This document shows positions 26,863-36,021 of a stretch of 64,000 bases of DNA, piece by piece (positions within the stretch are counted from its first letter, which is position 1; each line of letters begins with the position of its first letter). The translations under genes and the position numbers were made by a program. Under the pieces are notes generated by a model, which did not search any database, was not told the DNA's origin, and saw nothing but the letters and a program-made list of their open reading frames with translations. Source of the DNA: Ignavibacteriales bacterium (GTDB taxonomy: Bacteria; Bacteroidota; Ignavibacteria; Ignavibacteriales; Melioribacteraceae); assembly GCA_020635275.1 (NCBI GenBank), contig JACKAA010000002.1:310001-374000 (forward strand), in the 5' to 3' direction.

Positions 26863-29415
26863 ATGACTTCACAAGAAATTAGACAGCAATTTTTAGATTT
26901 TTTTAAATCAAAAGAACATACTATTGTGCCAAGTGCACCGGTAGTTCCTTATGATGATCCAACCTTGCTATTTACAAATGCGGGAATGAATCAATTTAAA
27001 GATGTATTTCTGGGTAAGGGAAATCGTGATTATAACCGCGCGGCTGATACACAAAAATGTATACGTGTAAGCGGAAAGCATAACGATTTGGAAGAAGTTG
27101 GACACGATACTTATCACCACACATTTTTTGAAATGTTAGGCAATTGGAGTTTTGGAGATTACTACAAAGAAGAAGCAATTACTTGGGCTTGGGAACTTTT
27201 AACAGAAGTTTGGAAATTACCAAAAGAGAGATTGTGGGCAACTGTTTACGAAACCGATGAAGAAGCTTTGGAATTATGGAAAACTAAAACTGATATAAAC
27301 CCAAAACATGTTTTAAAATTTGGAGCAAAAGATAATTTTTGGGAAATGGGTGATACCGGACCTTGCGGACCATGCTCAGAAATTCACATTAATGTAAGCG
27401 ATGATTTTGATAATCCCAAATGGGTAAATGCCGGCGTACCTGAATGTATAGAAATATGGAATTTGGTTTTTATCCAAAATAACAGAGATGAAAACGGAAC
27501 CTTGCATGAACTTCCTGCAAAACACGTTGATACCGGAATGGGTTTTGAAAGAGTTTGTTCAGTTTTACAGAATAAAAAATCAAATTATGATACTGATGTA
27601 TTTCAACCAATCATTCAAGAAATTTCTAAAATTTCAAATGTACCTTATGATACTGAAGAACATCAAATTCCAATGCGTGTTATTGCTGATCATGTCAGAA
27701 CTTTAACTTTTGCAATTGGTGATGGAGCAGTTCCCGGTAATGAAGGAAGAAGTTATGTATTGCGCAGAATTTTACGAAGAGCAGCACGTTACGGAAGAAA
27801 ACTGAATTTAAATGAACCTTTTCAATATAAATTGGTTGATGTTTTAGTTAAAACAATGGGTGATGTTTTTCCGGAAATAAAATCCAACCAAGCAAACATT
27901 GAAAAAATTATTAAAGCAGAAGAAGAAAGTTTTAACGCAACTTTAGATAGAGGGATTGAATTATTTGATAATATTTCTAAAAAAGTAATTGCAGAAAATT
28001 CAAAAATTATTCCAGGTGAAGATGTATTTAAACTTTATGATACTTTTGGTTTTCCGGTCGATTTAACAAATGTGATGGCTCAGGAAAAAGGTTTGGCAAT
28101 TGATGAAAATAAATTCAATGAATTAATGAATGAACAAAAAGAAAGAGCAAGAAAATCAACAAAAGATAAAATCGGTTCGGTTAATTTAGTTGAATCTCTT
28201 TCAGATCATTCTGATATAGAACCATCTATTTTTGAAGGTTATGAAAAACTTGAGATTAAATCTAGAATTTTAAAAATGGCTGATAATTTTCTAATTCTTG
28301 ATAAAACTCCTTTCTATGCTGAAGCAGGCGGACAAATAGGTGATACTGGAACTTTGCATTCTGTAAATAATGAAATAAAAATTCTAAACACCATTAAGCA
28401 TAATAATATTTTTGCTCATGAATATGAAGGATCTGTTTGGGATGATTTTAGTGAAGAAGTAATTGCAAAGGTTGATGTAAACCGCCGATGGGAAATTATG
28501 CGGAACCACAGCGCAACACATTTTCTGCATGCTGCACTTCGTCAAATTTTAGGAACTCATGTTAAACAAGCCGGCTCTTATGTTGGTCCCGATAGATTGC
28601 GTTTTGATTTTGCACATTTCCAAAAAGTAACTCCGCAAGAATTGCAGGAAATTGAATCACTTGTTAATTATAAATTACATGAAAATATTGAACTACAGCA
28701 TCACAGAAATATTCCATTTGAAGAAGCAAAAAAAATGGGCGCATTAATGTTCTTTGGCGATAAATACGGAGACAAAGTTAATGTGGTTCAATTCAGTGAT
28801 TTCTCTTTGGAATTCTGCGGCGGAACTCATGTTAAAAATAGTTCACAAATTGGCTTGTTTAAAATTATTAGTGAATCATCAATTGCAAGCGGAGTAAGAA
28901 GAATAGAAGCAGTAACCGGTTTGGGTGTTGAAAAATATATTCAAAATCAAATATTGGAATTAAGAAATGCTGATGAAAAAATTGCTCAGCTAAATGAAGA
29001 AAAAAAGAAAATTGAGAAAGAGCTTTCAGAGTTTAAGCTAAAAGAAAAATTAGGCGGAATTGATTCTATTGTAAAAAACCCAATTGAATTAAAAGGAATA
29101 AATATTTTTAAAGGTAAAGTTGATGCAAATAACATGGATGAATTAAAATCCATGGGTGATGAATTAAGAGAGAAAATAAAAAGTGGTGTTGGAGTTTTAA
29201 TTTCTGAAGTTGATGGAAAAGTAGGAATTGTTTGTGTTGTTTCAGATGATTTAATTAAAGACAAAAAATTAATGGCTGGTAAAGTTGTTGGAGAAATAGC
29301 TAAAATTGTTGGCGGAGGCGGAGGCGGAAGACCTCATCTTGCAACAGCCGGTGGAAAAGATGTTTCAAAAATTGATGAAGCAATTAACAAAATAGAAAAT
29401 TTAATCTTCTCTTGA
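26863..29415 (+). CDS. alaS: Alanyl-tRNA synthetase
   Basis: The 850-residue protein is a complete AlaRS. Its class II catalytic domain covers about residues 1-400 (PSAPVVPYDDPTLLFTNAGM; HTFFEMLGNWSFGDYYK; GMGFERV). The editing domain has the zinc-binding pair NHSATHFLHAAL and FCGGTH, and a C-terminal DHHA1 domain ends with the glycine run and RPHLATAGGKD. It charges tRNA-Ala and clears mischarged Ser/Gly. The length is close to the bacterial average. A GreA-like gene follows 12 bases later. No T-box or other leader element could be seen upstream. Confidence 0.98.
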   Translation: MTSQEIRQQFLDFFKSKEHTIVPSAPVVPYDDPTLLFTNAGMNQFKDVFLGKGNRDYNRAADTQKCIRVSGKHNDLEEVGHDTYHHTFFEMLGNWSFGDYYKEEAITWAWELLTEVWKLPKERLWATVYETDEEALELWKTKTDINPKHVLKFGAKDNFWEMGDTGPCGPCSEIHINVSDDFDNPKWVNAGVPECIEIWNLVFIQNNRDENGTLHELPAKHVDTGMGFERVCSVLQNKKSNYDTDVFQPIIQEISKISNVPYDTEEHQIPMRVIADHVRTLTFAIGDGAVPGNEGRSYVLRRILRRAARYGRKLNLNEPFQYKLVDVLVKTMGDVFPEIKSNQANIEKIIKAEEESFNATLDRGIELFDNISKKVIAENSKIIPGEDVFKLYDTFGFPVDLTNVMAQEKGLAIDENKFNELMNEQKERARKSTKDKIGSVNLVESLSDHSDIEPSIFEGYEKLEIKSRILKMADNFLILDKTPFYAEAGGQIGDTGTLHSVNNEIKILNTIKHNNIFAHEYEGSVWDDFSEEVIAKVDVNRRWEIMRNHSATHFLHAALRQILGTHVKQAGSYVGPDRLRFDFAHFQKVTPQELQEIESLVNYKLHENIELQHHRNIPFEEAKKMGALMFFGDKYGDKVNVVQFSDFSLEFCGGTHVKNSSQIGLFKIISESSIASGVRRIEAVTGLGVEKYIQNQILELRNADEKIAQLNEEKKKIEKELSEFKLKEKLGGIDSIVKNPIELKGINIFKGKVDANNMDELKSMGDELREKIKSGVGVLISEVDGKVGIVCVVSDDLIKDKKLMAGKVVGEIAKIVGGGGGGRPHLATAGGKDVSKIDEAINKIENLIFS

Positions 29416-29427
29416 GTAATATAAATT

Positions 29428-29889
29428 ATGTCTGCTCAAAATGAAATAAAGTTACAGCTTGCTGCATTGTGCAATAAATATGTTGATGAAAAAATAAGCA
29501 CAGCTGAAGAGGCTATTAACTCTGCGCAAGAATCTGCAAACGAAGAAACCAAAAGCAGTTCGGGCGATAAATATGAAACCGGACGTTCTATGATGCAGTT
29601 GGAAATTGAGAAATATTCTACTCAACTTACCGAAGGATTAAAACTTAAAAAAGCGCTTGCTCAAATTGATTTTAATAAAACTTATCAAGCAGTACAACCG
29701 GGAGCTTTAGTTTTAACAAATAATGGTAACTTTTTTATTTCTGTAAGTGCTGGCAAATTATCACTTGATGATATTGATTATATGGCAATTTCTTTCTCTT
29801 CGCCAATTGGTCAAGCTTTAGCAAATAAAGTTGAAAAAGATATTATAGAGTTTAGAGAAAAGAAATATAAAATTCTAACTATTACTTAG
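29428..29889 (+). CDS. GreA/GreB-like C-terminal domain protein
   Basis: The 153-residue protein belongs to a Bacteroidota family often mislabelled 3-oxoacyl-ACP synthase. The first ~75 residues are helical (SAEEAINSAQ-type, then GDKYETGRSMMQLEIEKY). The C-terminal half (GALVLTNNGNFFISV; SFSSPIGQALANKVEKDI; YKILTI) resembles the FKBP-like domain of GreA transcript cleavage factors. A true GreA coiled coil with the acidic tip cannot be confirmed. A role at RNA polymerase is therefore an inference. It is 12 bases after alaS and overlaps the convergent phosphatase gene by 8 bases. Confidence 0.8.
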   Translation: MSAQNEIKLQLAALCNKYVDEKISTAEEAINSAQESANEETKSSSGDKYETGRSMMQLEIEKYSTQLTEGLKLKKALAQIDFNKTYQAVQPGALVLTNNGNFFISVSAGKLSLDDIDYMAISFSSPIGQALANKVEKDIIEFREKKYKILTIT

Positions 29890-30415
29890 CAATTGTATAA
29901 AGTTTTCCATTTCTAATATTTACTTCAACATCTCCATCAAAGCCCTTCTTTTTCATCTCTTCATAAAACATTCTTAAAAAATATCCATGTGAAACAATTA
30001 ATATTTTTTCATATCCTGAGTTTTTGAACATTTCATAAAATTCATTTATTCTTTTTTTTGTTCCAAAAATATCTTCTGTTTGAGACTTGTGTGATTTATA
30101 CCATGCAATTCTAGCAGCAATATGCCAAATCATTGATGGAAGTTTAATATTTAATTTGGTGAAAGGAGAAATTGGAACTTCTTTTATTAGATCTGTTTTT
30201 ATTATTTCGCCATCATAAATTGTTTCAGCAGTTGTTACCGCACGGGGCAACGAACTGCAATAGCAAATTTCCCAATCATTTGTATTAATTTGTAATCCAT
30301 TCTTTTTAACAGGTGATGAATCATACTTATTCATTGCATTTGCAAATTCCCTTGAACTAAGAAAAGTTTTTTCATTTTGTATTACTTTGAAGTGCCTGAT
30401 TAAGCCAAGTTTCAT
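29882..30415 (-). CDS. Histidine phosphatase superfamily protein
   Basis: The 177-residue protein has the phosphoglycerate mutase-like fold. The N-terminal LIRHFKV holds the phosphoacceptor His, here with Phe instead of the usual Gly after RH. YCSSLPRAVTTAETI supplies the second arginine, and ILIVSHGYFLRMF carries the second catalytic His. The core residues are intact, so a phosphatase is likely. Small members act on sugar phosphates, SixA-type phosphoproteins or nucleotide derivatives; the substrate is unknown. Confidence 0.85.
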   Translation of the reverse strand: MKLGLIRHFKVIQNEKTFLSSREFANAMNKYDSSPVKKNGLQINTNDWEICYCSSLPRAVTTAETIYDGEIIKTDLIKEVPISPFTKLNIKLPSMIWHIAARIAWYKSHKSQTEDIFGTKKRINEFYEMFKNSGYEKILIVSHGYFLRMFYEEMKKKGFDGDVEVNIRNGKLYTIAK

Positions 30416-30510
30416 AATTATCTAAAATTTTGTTTTATGATACAACTTATAATTATTTTTATTGATAAATTGGTAATCAATTTTTTTAACAATTCTAATT
30501 TAAATTTATT

Positions 30511-31638
30511 ATGAAAAGTAAAATTTCTTTATTCGTTCTACAAATTATTCTTTTATTGGTTTTAACAAATTGCAAGGAAGATCAGCCGGTTGAAAACAAA
30601 ACCAATACTATCAGTGACTCTTCAGCAATTACACTCTTTAATGATGTTTTATTTTACGATGGATATGGCCAAACAGTTGATTATCCTGCTCCAGCCGGAA
30701 CAATGAGAATATCTAACTCAAAATACATTGCCTTACTGCCTAATAGTTTTACCAAATCAATTGGAAATAATTTAGAGCTGGAAGTTATTGTGAGAGCTGC
30801 GTGTGATAATTATGATAGAATTGGAAGTGTGTTTTTAACTTTGGTTGAAAAAGGTAAATTTTATGATCAGTCGAGTATAGCATATACTTTAGAAATAGCC
30901 AGATTTATTACACCATTTATGGATAAAAATAAATCTCCGAATGAAGTACCTTATGTTTTTGATATAAGCAATATTGCTAAATTTATTGCCGATAAAGAAA
31001 TAACCAACAATTATGATATTTGGATTGAGTTTGACATATTTGGCGTTCCTTATGCTGCAAATATTCAAGTTGCTGGATGCCAGGGCAAAGATTATACATT
31101 TTTCGGCACATTAAAATTCACAACTACAAATGCACCGGCAACAGAAATAAAACAAACTTTAATACCTATTGCTAACAAAATTGGTTTCAATAATTATTCT
31201 CAAACTGATGTAATTGGACAAACAGTAAAAACAATTAATGTTGAAATTCCCACAAATATAAAAGATGCAAAATTATATTTAATCACTTCAAATCATGGTG
31301 CAAACGAAGGCGGTGAAGAGTACATAAGAAGAGAACATTATATTTATTTTGATAATAATTTAGTTGATATGTATAAACCGGGTGGTAAATCTTGCGAACC
31401 ATACAGAATTTATAACACTCAAGGCAATGGAATTTATGGTCCTTCTCCAAGATTAGAATCAGAATGGACATCATGGAACAACTGGTGTCCTGGAGATAAA
31501 ATTCCTATTAGAATTTATGATTTGGGAAATTTAAGTTCGGGTAATCATACTTTTAAAATTGAAGTTCCGGATGCAGAATTTGTAGGTAGTCAAGGTGATT
31601 TTCCATTGTCAGCATATATTCAAGGTGATCAACAATAG
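30511..31638 (+). CDS. PNGase F-like peptide-N-glycosidase lipoprotein
   Basis: The 375-residue protein has a lipoprotein signal (lipobox VLTNC, Cys near residue 21). The rest aligns by eye with Flavobacterium peptide:N-glycosidase F, which removes N-glycans by cutting the glycan-asparagine bond. Matching landmarks are CDNYDR at 98-103 (D102 corresponds to the catalytic Asp in CDEWDR of PNGase F), the ARFITPF segment, GGEEYIRREH near 267-276 (E269/E270 at the place of the second acid) and NWCPGDKIPIRI from about residue 324. Both eight-stranded beta-sandwich halves appear present. It should sit on the cell surface and act on host or environmental glycoproteins. No glycan-use genes adjoin it. 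Confidence 0.82.
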   Translation: MKSKISLFVLQIILLLVLTNCKEDQPVENKTNTISDSSAITLFNDVLFYDGYGQTVDYPAPAGTMRISNSKYIALLPNSFTKSIGNNLELEVIVRAACDNYDRIGSVFLTLVEKGKFYDQSSIAYTLEIARFITPFMDKNKSPNEVPYVFDISNIAKFIADKEITNNYDIWIEFDIFGVPYAANIQVAGCQGKDYTFFGTLKFTTTNAPATEIKQTLIPIANKIGFNNYSQTDVIGQTVKTINVEIPTNIKDAKLYLITSNHGANEGGEEYIRREHYIYFDNNLVDMYKPGGKSCEPYRIYNTQGNGIYGPSPRLESEWTSWNNWCPGDKIPIRIYDLGNLSSGNHTFKIEVPDAEFVGSQGDFPLSAYIQGDQQ

Positions 31639-31710
31639 TTTTTAAAAATTTATTTCTCATAAATTGAATTATTAGCTTAAATAGAAACATTAGAAAAATT
31701 AAATGTACTT

Positions 31711-31754
31711 GTCATTTTAAGGCGCATAGAGACGTAAGAATCTCATAATTTGAG
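31711..31754 (+). repeat. Diverged GTCATT hairpin repeat
   Basis: GTCATTTTAAGGCGC is followed by GAATCTCA and a small CTCA/TGAG hairpin. It resembles the interspersed repeat family of the window but with a different core. The remainder of the 267-base gap between the PNGase-like gene and ppc holds only AT-rich sequence with no recognisable motif. Confidence 0.45.
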
Positions 31755-31905
31755 TTAAGATCACCTTTAATTTCGAATTTAATATTTGTATTTATTTCCA
31801 AAATACGTAAGTTATTATAAATTAATAACTGTTTGAAAATCTCTGAAAGGAATAAAACTATTCCAGATTTAACATTTTTTTAACCATTCCAGAATATTAT
31901 TTAAT

Positions 31906-34452
31906 ATGCAAAATGAACTAGTCAAAAAAGAATTTGAAAAAATTGTAAACAATAAATTTAATGTCTATAATAGTCTTTTTCTCAATCTGCCCTATCCTAA
32001 AGTTAGTCACATTGGTATGCTTATTCCTTTGCTAAATGAAAATTGCAAAAATGGATTGGAAACCGGCAAGGAGCCAATAGATATTATTGATACATTCTTT
32101 GATACACACACCAAAATTAAATCCGAAGAAGAAAAAATAGATTTTATGTTCAGGGTAATACAATATATTGAAAGACAAATAGTTTTATATGATAGTGTTG
32201 AAGATTCGGCTTATAAAAATTTAATTGCATTACAGAATAATTTATCATTCCAAGATTACATTCATATTGCAGAGAACAAAAATAGTATTGAGAAGCTTAT
32301 TAATAAACTTTCATCATTTAGTACTAGAATTGTGTTTACTGCGCACCCAACTCAATTTTACTCACATTCGGTTTTAGAAATAATAAATAAACTGCGGCAG
32401 TTTATTTCAGAAAATAATATTAATGGCATTGATCTATCTCTGCAGCAATTGGGTTTAACTTCGCTAATCAATTCAAAAAAACCGACTCCATTTGATGAAG
32501 CAAAAAATGTAATTTATTTTCTTAGCTCAGTTTATTATGATGCTGCCGCTGAGCTTTATGCAAATATAAAGCAAAACATTCCAAACAAAAATTTTGATAA
32601 TCCCAATATAATTCAGTTTGGATTTTGGCCTGGCGGTGACCGTGATGGCAATCCATATGTAACATCTGAAATAACATTAGCTGTTGCAGACGAATTACGA
32701 ATGACATTAATGTCATGTTATTATAATGATTTGAAAAATCTAAAACCGAAATTGACGTTTAGAGAAATTGAAGAAAATCTTGATGAGTTAATTAATAAAG
32801 TTTATTCGGCAATGATTAACAATGAAAAATTATTGAAATACGAAGAAATTTTAGAAGCTCTGCTTAAAATTAAAGAAACGGTAATAAGCAACTATAACAG
32901 TCTCTATTTGGAAAATGTTGAGAATATTATTAACAAAGTAAAAATCTTTAAAACTCACTTTGCTTCACTTGATATAAGACAAAATCATCAAGTTCATAAA
33001 GAAACTATTGAAGATATTTTAAAGAATGAAAAATTAATAAATAATTCAATTGATGAACTTGAGAGAAATGCATTAATAAAAATTTTAATTGATACCGAAT
33101 TAAAGATAAGTGCCGATCAATTTGATAATGAATTAGTAAAAGATACAATTTTAACAATATCTCAAATTAATTTAATACAGAAAAAAAATGGTGAAGATGG
33201 CAGTAACAGATATATAATTAGCAATTCCGAAGATATTTTTTCAGTGCTCTTTGTTTATGCTTTACTACGTTGGTGTCATTGGCAAAATAATGAAATACCA
33301 ATAGATATAATTCCTTTGTTTGAATCAATTGAAGGAATGTCAAATTCAAAATTAATTATGCAGGAACTTTTTGAAATTCCACAATACAGAAAGCATATTA
33401 AATATCGCAATAATATTCAAACAATAATGTTGGGATTTTCAGATGGAACAAAAGATGGCGGATATCTTCAGGCGAATTGGTCAATTTTTAAAACAAAAGA
33501 AAATCTAACCTCAATTTGTAGAAAATACAATATTGAACCAATATTTTTTGACGGACGCGGTGGTCCGCCCGCTAGAGGTGGAGGGAAAACGCATAGATTT
33601 TATGCTTCACAAAGTGAAAAAATTGCCAATAATGCAATTCAAATCACTATTCAAGGACAAACAATATCAAGTAAATTCGGCACTAAAGATCATTTTATTC
33701 ATAATAGTGAAATGCTGTTAACTGCAGGTATATCAAACAGCATATTTGAAAAAGAGAATTCAATATCTCAGGAATCAAGACAAATAATTGAACGTTTATC
33801 TGAAATTAGCTATAATAAATACAATTCCTTAAAAAAGCATAAAATGTTTATTCCATATTTAGAAAATAAAAGTACGCTTAAATATTACGGTGATACTAGA
33901 ATTGGAAGCAGACCGACCAAACGAGGCAGCAGTAAAAATCTTGAACTTAATGATTTAAGGGCAATTCCTTTCGTTGGTTCTTGGAGTCAATTAAAACAAA
34001 ATGTTCCCGGTTATTACGGTGTAGGAACTGCAATAAAAACTTTAGTTGATGAAGGGAAATCTGAGGATCTCAAAAAACTATTTAATGAAGTTCCTTTCTT
34101 TAAAGCCTTAATTTTAAATAGTATGATGTCATTAAAAAAATGCAATTTTGATTTAACTAAATATATTGAGAAAGACCAAGAGTATAATGAGTTTTGGAAT
34201 GTTCTATTGAGTGAATATGAATTAGCAAAAGAAATGGTTTTGTTTATTTCCGGTTATAATATTTTAATGGAAGAAGAACCAGTCTCAAGAAGTTCAATTG
34301 AGATAAGAGAGAACATAGTTTTACCATTATTAATTATTCAGCAGACAGCTTTACAAAAAATTGAATTGGATTCGCAATTTAAATCCAACTATGAAAAGAT
34401 GGTGAGACGTTCACTCTATGGAAATATTAATGCAAGCAGAAATTCTGCTTAA
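31906..34452 (+). CDS. ppc: Phosphoenolpyruvate carboxylase
   Basis: The 848-residue protein is a full-length bacterial PEPC (PEP plus bicarbonate to oxaloacetate), which refills the TCA cycle. Catalytic landmarks are FTAHPT (H147), FGFWPGGDRDGNPYVT near 245, LGFSDGTKDGGY near 508 and the glycine loop FDGRGGPPARGGG near 548-560, followed by RPTKRG and LRAIPFVGSW. The C-terminus reads NASRNSA rather than the ...NTG tail of the enterobacterial enzyme; the position of this tail in the active site makes the difference worth noting. The gene appears monocistronic; GH32 follows 69 bases later with its own ribosome site. Confidence 0.96.
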   Translation: MQNELVKKEFEKIVNNKFNVYNSLFLNLPYPKVSHIGMLIPLLNENCKNGLETGKEPIDIIDTFFDTHTKIKSEEEKIDFMFRVIQYIERQIVLYDSVEDSAYKNLIALQNNLSFQDYIHIAENKNSIEKLINKLSSFSTRIVFTAHPTQFYSHSVLEIINKLRQFISENNINGIDLSLQQLGLTSLINSKKPTPFDEAKNVIYFLSSVYYDAAAELYANIKQNIPNKNFDNPNIIQFGFWPGGDRDGNPYVTSEITLAVADELRMTLMSCYYNDLKNLKPKLTFREIEENLDELINKVYSAMINNEKLLKYEEILEALLKIKETVISNYNSLYLENVENIINKVKIFKTHFASLDIRQNHQVHKETIEDILKNEKLINNSIDELERNALIKILIDTELKISADQFDNELVKDTILTISQINLIQKKNGEDGSNRYIISNSEDIFSVLFVYALLRWCHWQNNEIPIDIIPLFESIEGMSNSKLIMQELFEIPQYRKHIKYRNNIQTIMLGFSDGTKDGGYLQANWSIFKTKENLTSICRKYNIEPIFFDGRGGPPARGGGKTHRFYASQSEKIANNAIQITIQGQTISSKFGTKDHFIHNSEMLLTAGISNSIFEKENSISQESRQIIERLSEISYNKYNSLKKHKMFIPYLENKSTLKYYGDTRIGSRPTKRGSSKNLELNDLRAIPFVGSWSQLKQNVPGYYGVGTAIKTLVDEGKSEDLKKLFNEVPFFKALILNSMMSLKKCNFDLTKYIEKDQEYNEFWNVLLSEYELAKEMVLFISGYNILMEEEPVSRSSIEIRENIVLPLLIIQQTALQKIELDSQFKSNYEKMVRRSLYGNINASRNSA

Positions 34453-34521
34453 TTTATTTTGAATTAGACTTATCAAATATATTTAGTTTGGTTTACTATA
34501 AAATTTTAAGGAAAAGTAAGA

Positions 34522-36021
34522 ATGAAGTTTAAGATCATTATTTTTTATCTTCTAATTTTATTTAAGCCTTTAGTTGCTCAAGAAGATCAACAATATTACC
34601 AAGAACCTTATAGACCTCAATTTCATTTTACACCTGAAACTAATTGGATGAATGATCCAAATGGATTAGTCTTCTACAATGGCAAATATCATCTGTTTTA
34701 CCAGCATTACCCCAATGATATTGTTTGGGGACCAATGCATTGGGGACATGCTTCAAGTACTGATCTTTTACATTGGGAACATCACCCAATTGCACTTTTT
34801 CCGGATTCACTGGGTAATATTTTTTCCGGCAGTGCAGTAATAGATAAAAATAATTCTGCCGGATTTGGCAAAAATGCAATGGTTGCAATTTTCACTTATC
34901 ACAATGATTCTCTTTGGGTTAAAGGTTTTAGAAATACAGAAAGTCAAGGTATTGCTTATAGTTTAGACGAAGGAATTACTTGGACAAAATATAAAAATAA
35001 TCCTGTGTTAAATAATTCCGGCGAACAAGATTTTAGAGATCCTAAAGTTTTTTGGAATGAAGAAATAAATCTATGGAATATGGTTCTTGCTGTTGGAGAT
35101 AGAATTAAAATTTTCTCGTCACCTAATTTAAAGATTTGGAAATTTGAAAGTGATTTCAAACCCCAAAATGATATTAAAGATTTAGGAGTTTGGGAATGTC
35201 CTGATCTAATAAAGTTAAAAATTGATGATAAAGAAAAATGGATAATGATTATAAATCATGGTAATAAAACACCAAATGGCGGTTCCGGAACAAGATATTT
35301 TGTTGGAAATTTTGATGGCAAAGTTTTCAAGAATGATCAACCATCGCTTTGGCTTGATTATGGAACAGATTTTTATGCTGGAGTCACTTTTTCAAATGCT
35401 CCGGAAAATAAAAAAATACTAATTTCATGGATGAGTAATTGGCAGTACGCGAATAGTACACCGCAAAAAGTGTGGCGAAGTGCAATGACTTTACCAAGAG
35501 AGTTAAAACTAAATTATGATGGAAATCAATATTATTTAAGTCAGGCAAAAATAGAAAATTTTAATTCCATTACTGAAAGTGTCAATAAATTTAATTTAGT
35601 TAATCTACCATTTGAATTTCAAAATGATTTTTCGCAAAAAGAAATTAAGTTTGATAATAAAAATACTGAATTAACAATTGAGCTCTCCAACTCTAAAAGA
35701 GAAAAATTTCTAATTGAATTGAATGATACATCTTTAATAACTGATAGAAGAATTTCCGGTAAAATTAATTTTAACGAAAATTTTGCAAATACATATCAAT
35801 CAATGCCTTTGTATGATTCTATATATAATTTTCAAATAATTTTAGATCGTGCATCAATTGAGATTTTATTGAATGACGGAAAATATTCAATGACGAATAT
35901 TTTCTTTCCAAATGAAAAATATTCTATGATGAAAATAATTTCTAAGTGCGATTCAAAAATTGGAATTCTGGAAATAAACAAAATCAAACGAGTATGGCCT
36001 AATTTAAAAATGGATGAATAA
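34522..36021 (+). CDS. Secreted GH32 fructan hydrolase (levanase/inulinase/invertase type)
   Basis: The 499-residue protein has a signal peptide (about 1-20, ending LVAQ). The GH32 five-bladed propeller carries all three signature motifs: WMNDPNG near residue 42 (Asp nucleophile), FRDPKVFW near 172 and WECPDL near 225 (Glu acid/base). A C-terminal beta sandwich follows. It should release fructose from levan, inulin or sucrose outside the cytoplasm. AAGGA precedes the ATG. The sugar transporter gene begins immediately after its stop, so the two form a fructan-use unit. Confidence 0.95.
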   Translation: MKFKIIIFYLLILFKPLVAQEDQQYYQEPYRPQFHFTPETNWMNDPNGLVFYNGKYHLFYQHYPNDIVWGPMHWGHASSTDLLHWEHHPIALFPDSLGNIFSGSAVIDKNNSAGFGKNAMVAIFTYHNDSLWVKGFRNTESQGIAYSLDEGITWTKYKNNPVLNNSGEQDFRDPKVFWNEEINLWNMVLAVGDRIKIFSSPNLKIWKFESDFKPQNDIKDLGVWECPDLIKLKIDDKEKWIMIINHGNKTPNGGSGTRYFVGNFDGKVFKNDQPSLWLDYGTDFYAGVTFSNAPENKKILISWMSNWQYANSTPQKVWRSAMTLPRELKLNYDGNQYYLSQAKIENFNSITESVNKFNLVNLPFEFQNDFSQKEIKFDNKNTELTIELSNSKREKFLIELNDTSLITDRRISGKINFNENFANTYQSMPLYDSIYNFQIILDRASIEILLNDGKYSMTNIFFPNEKYSMMKIISKCDSKIGILEINKIKRVWPNLKMDE

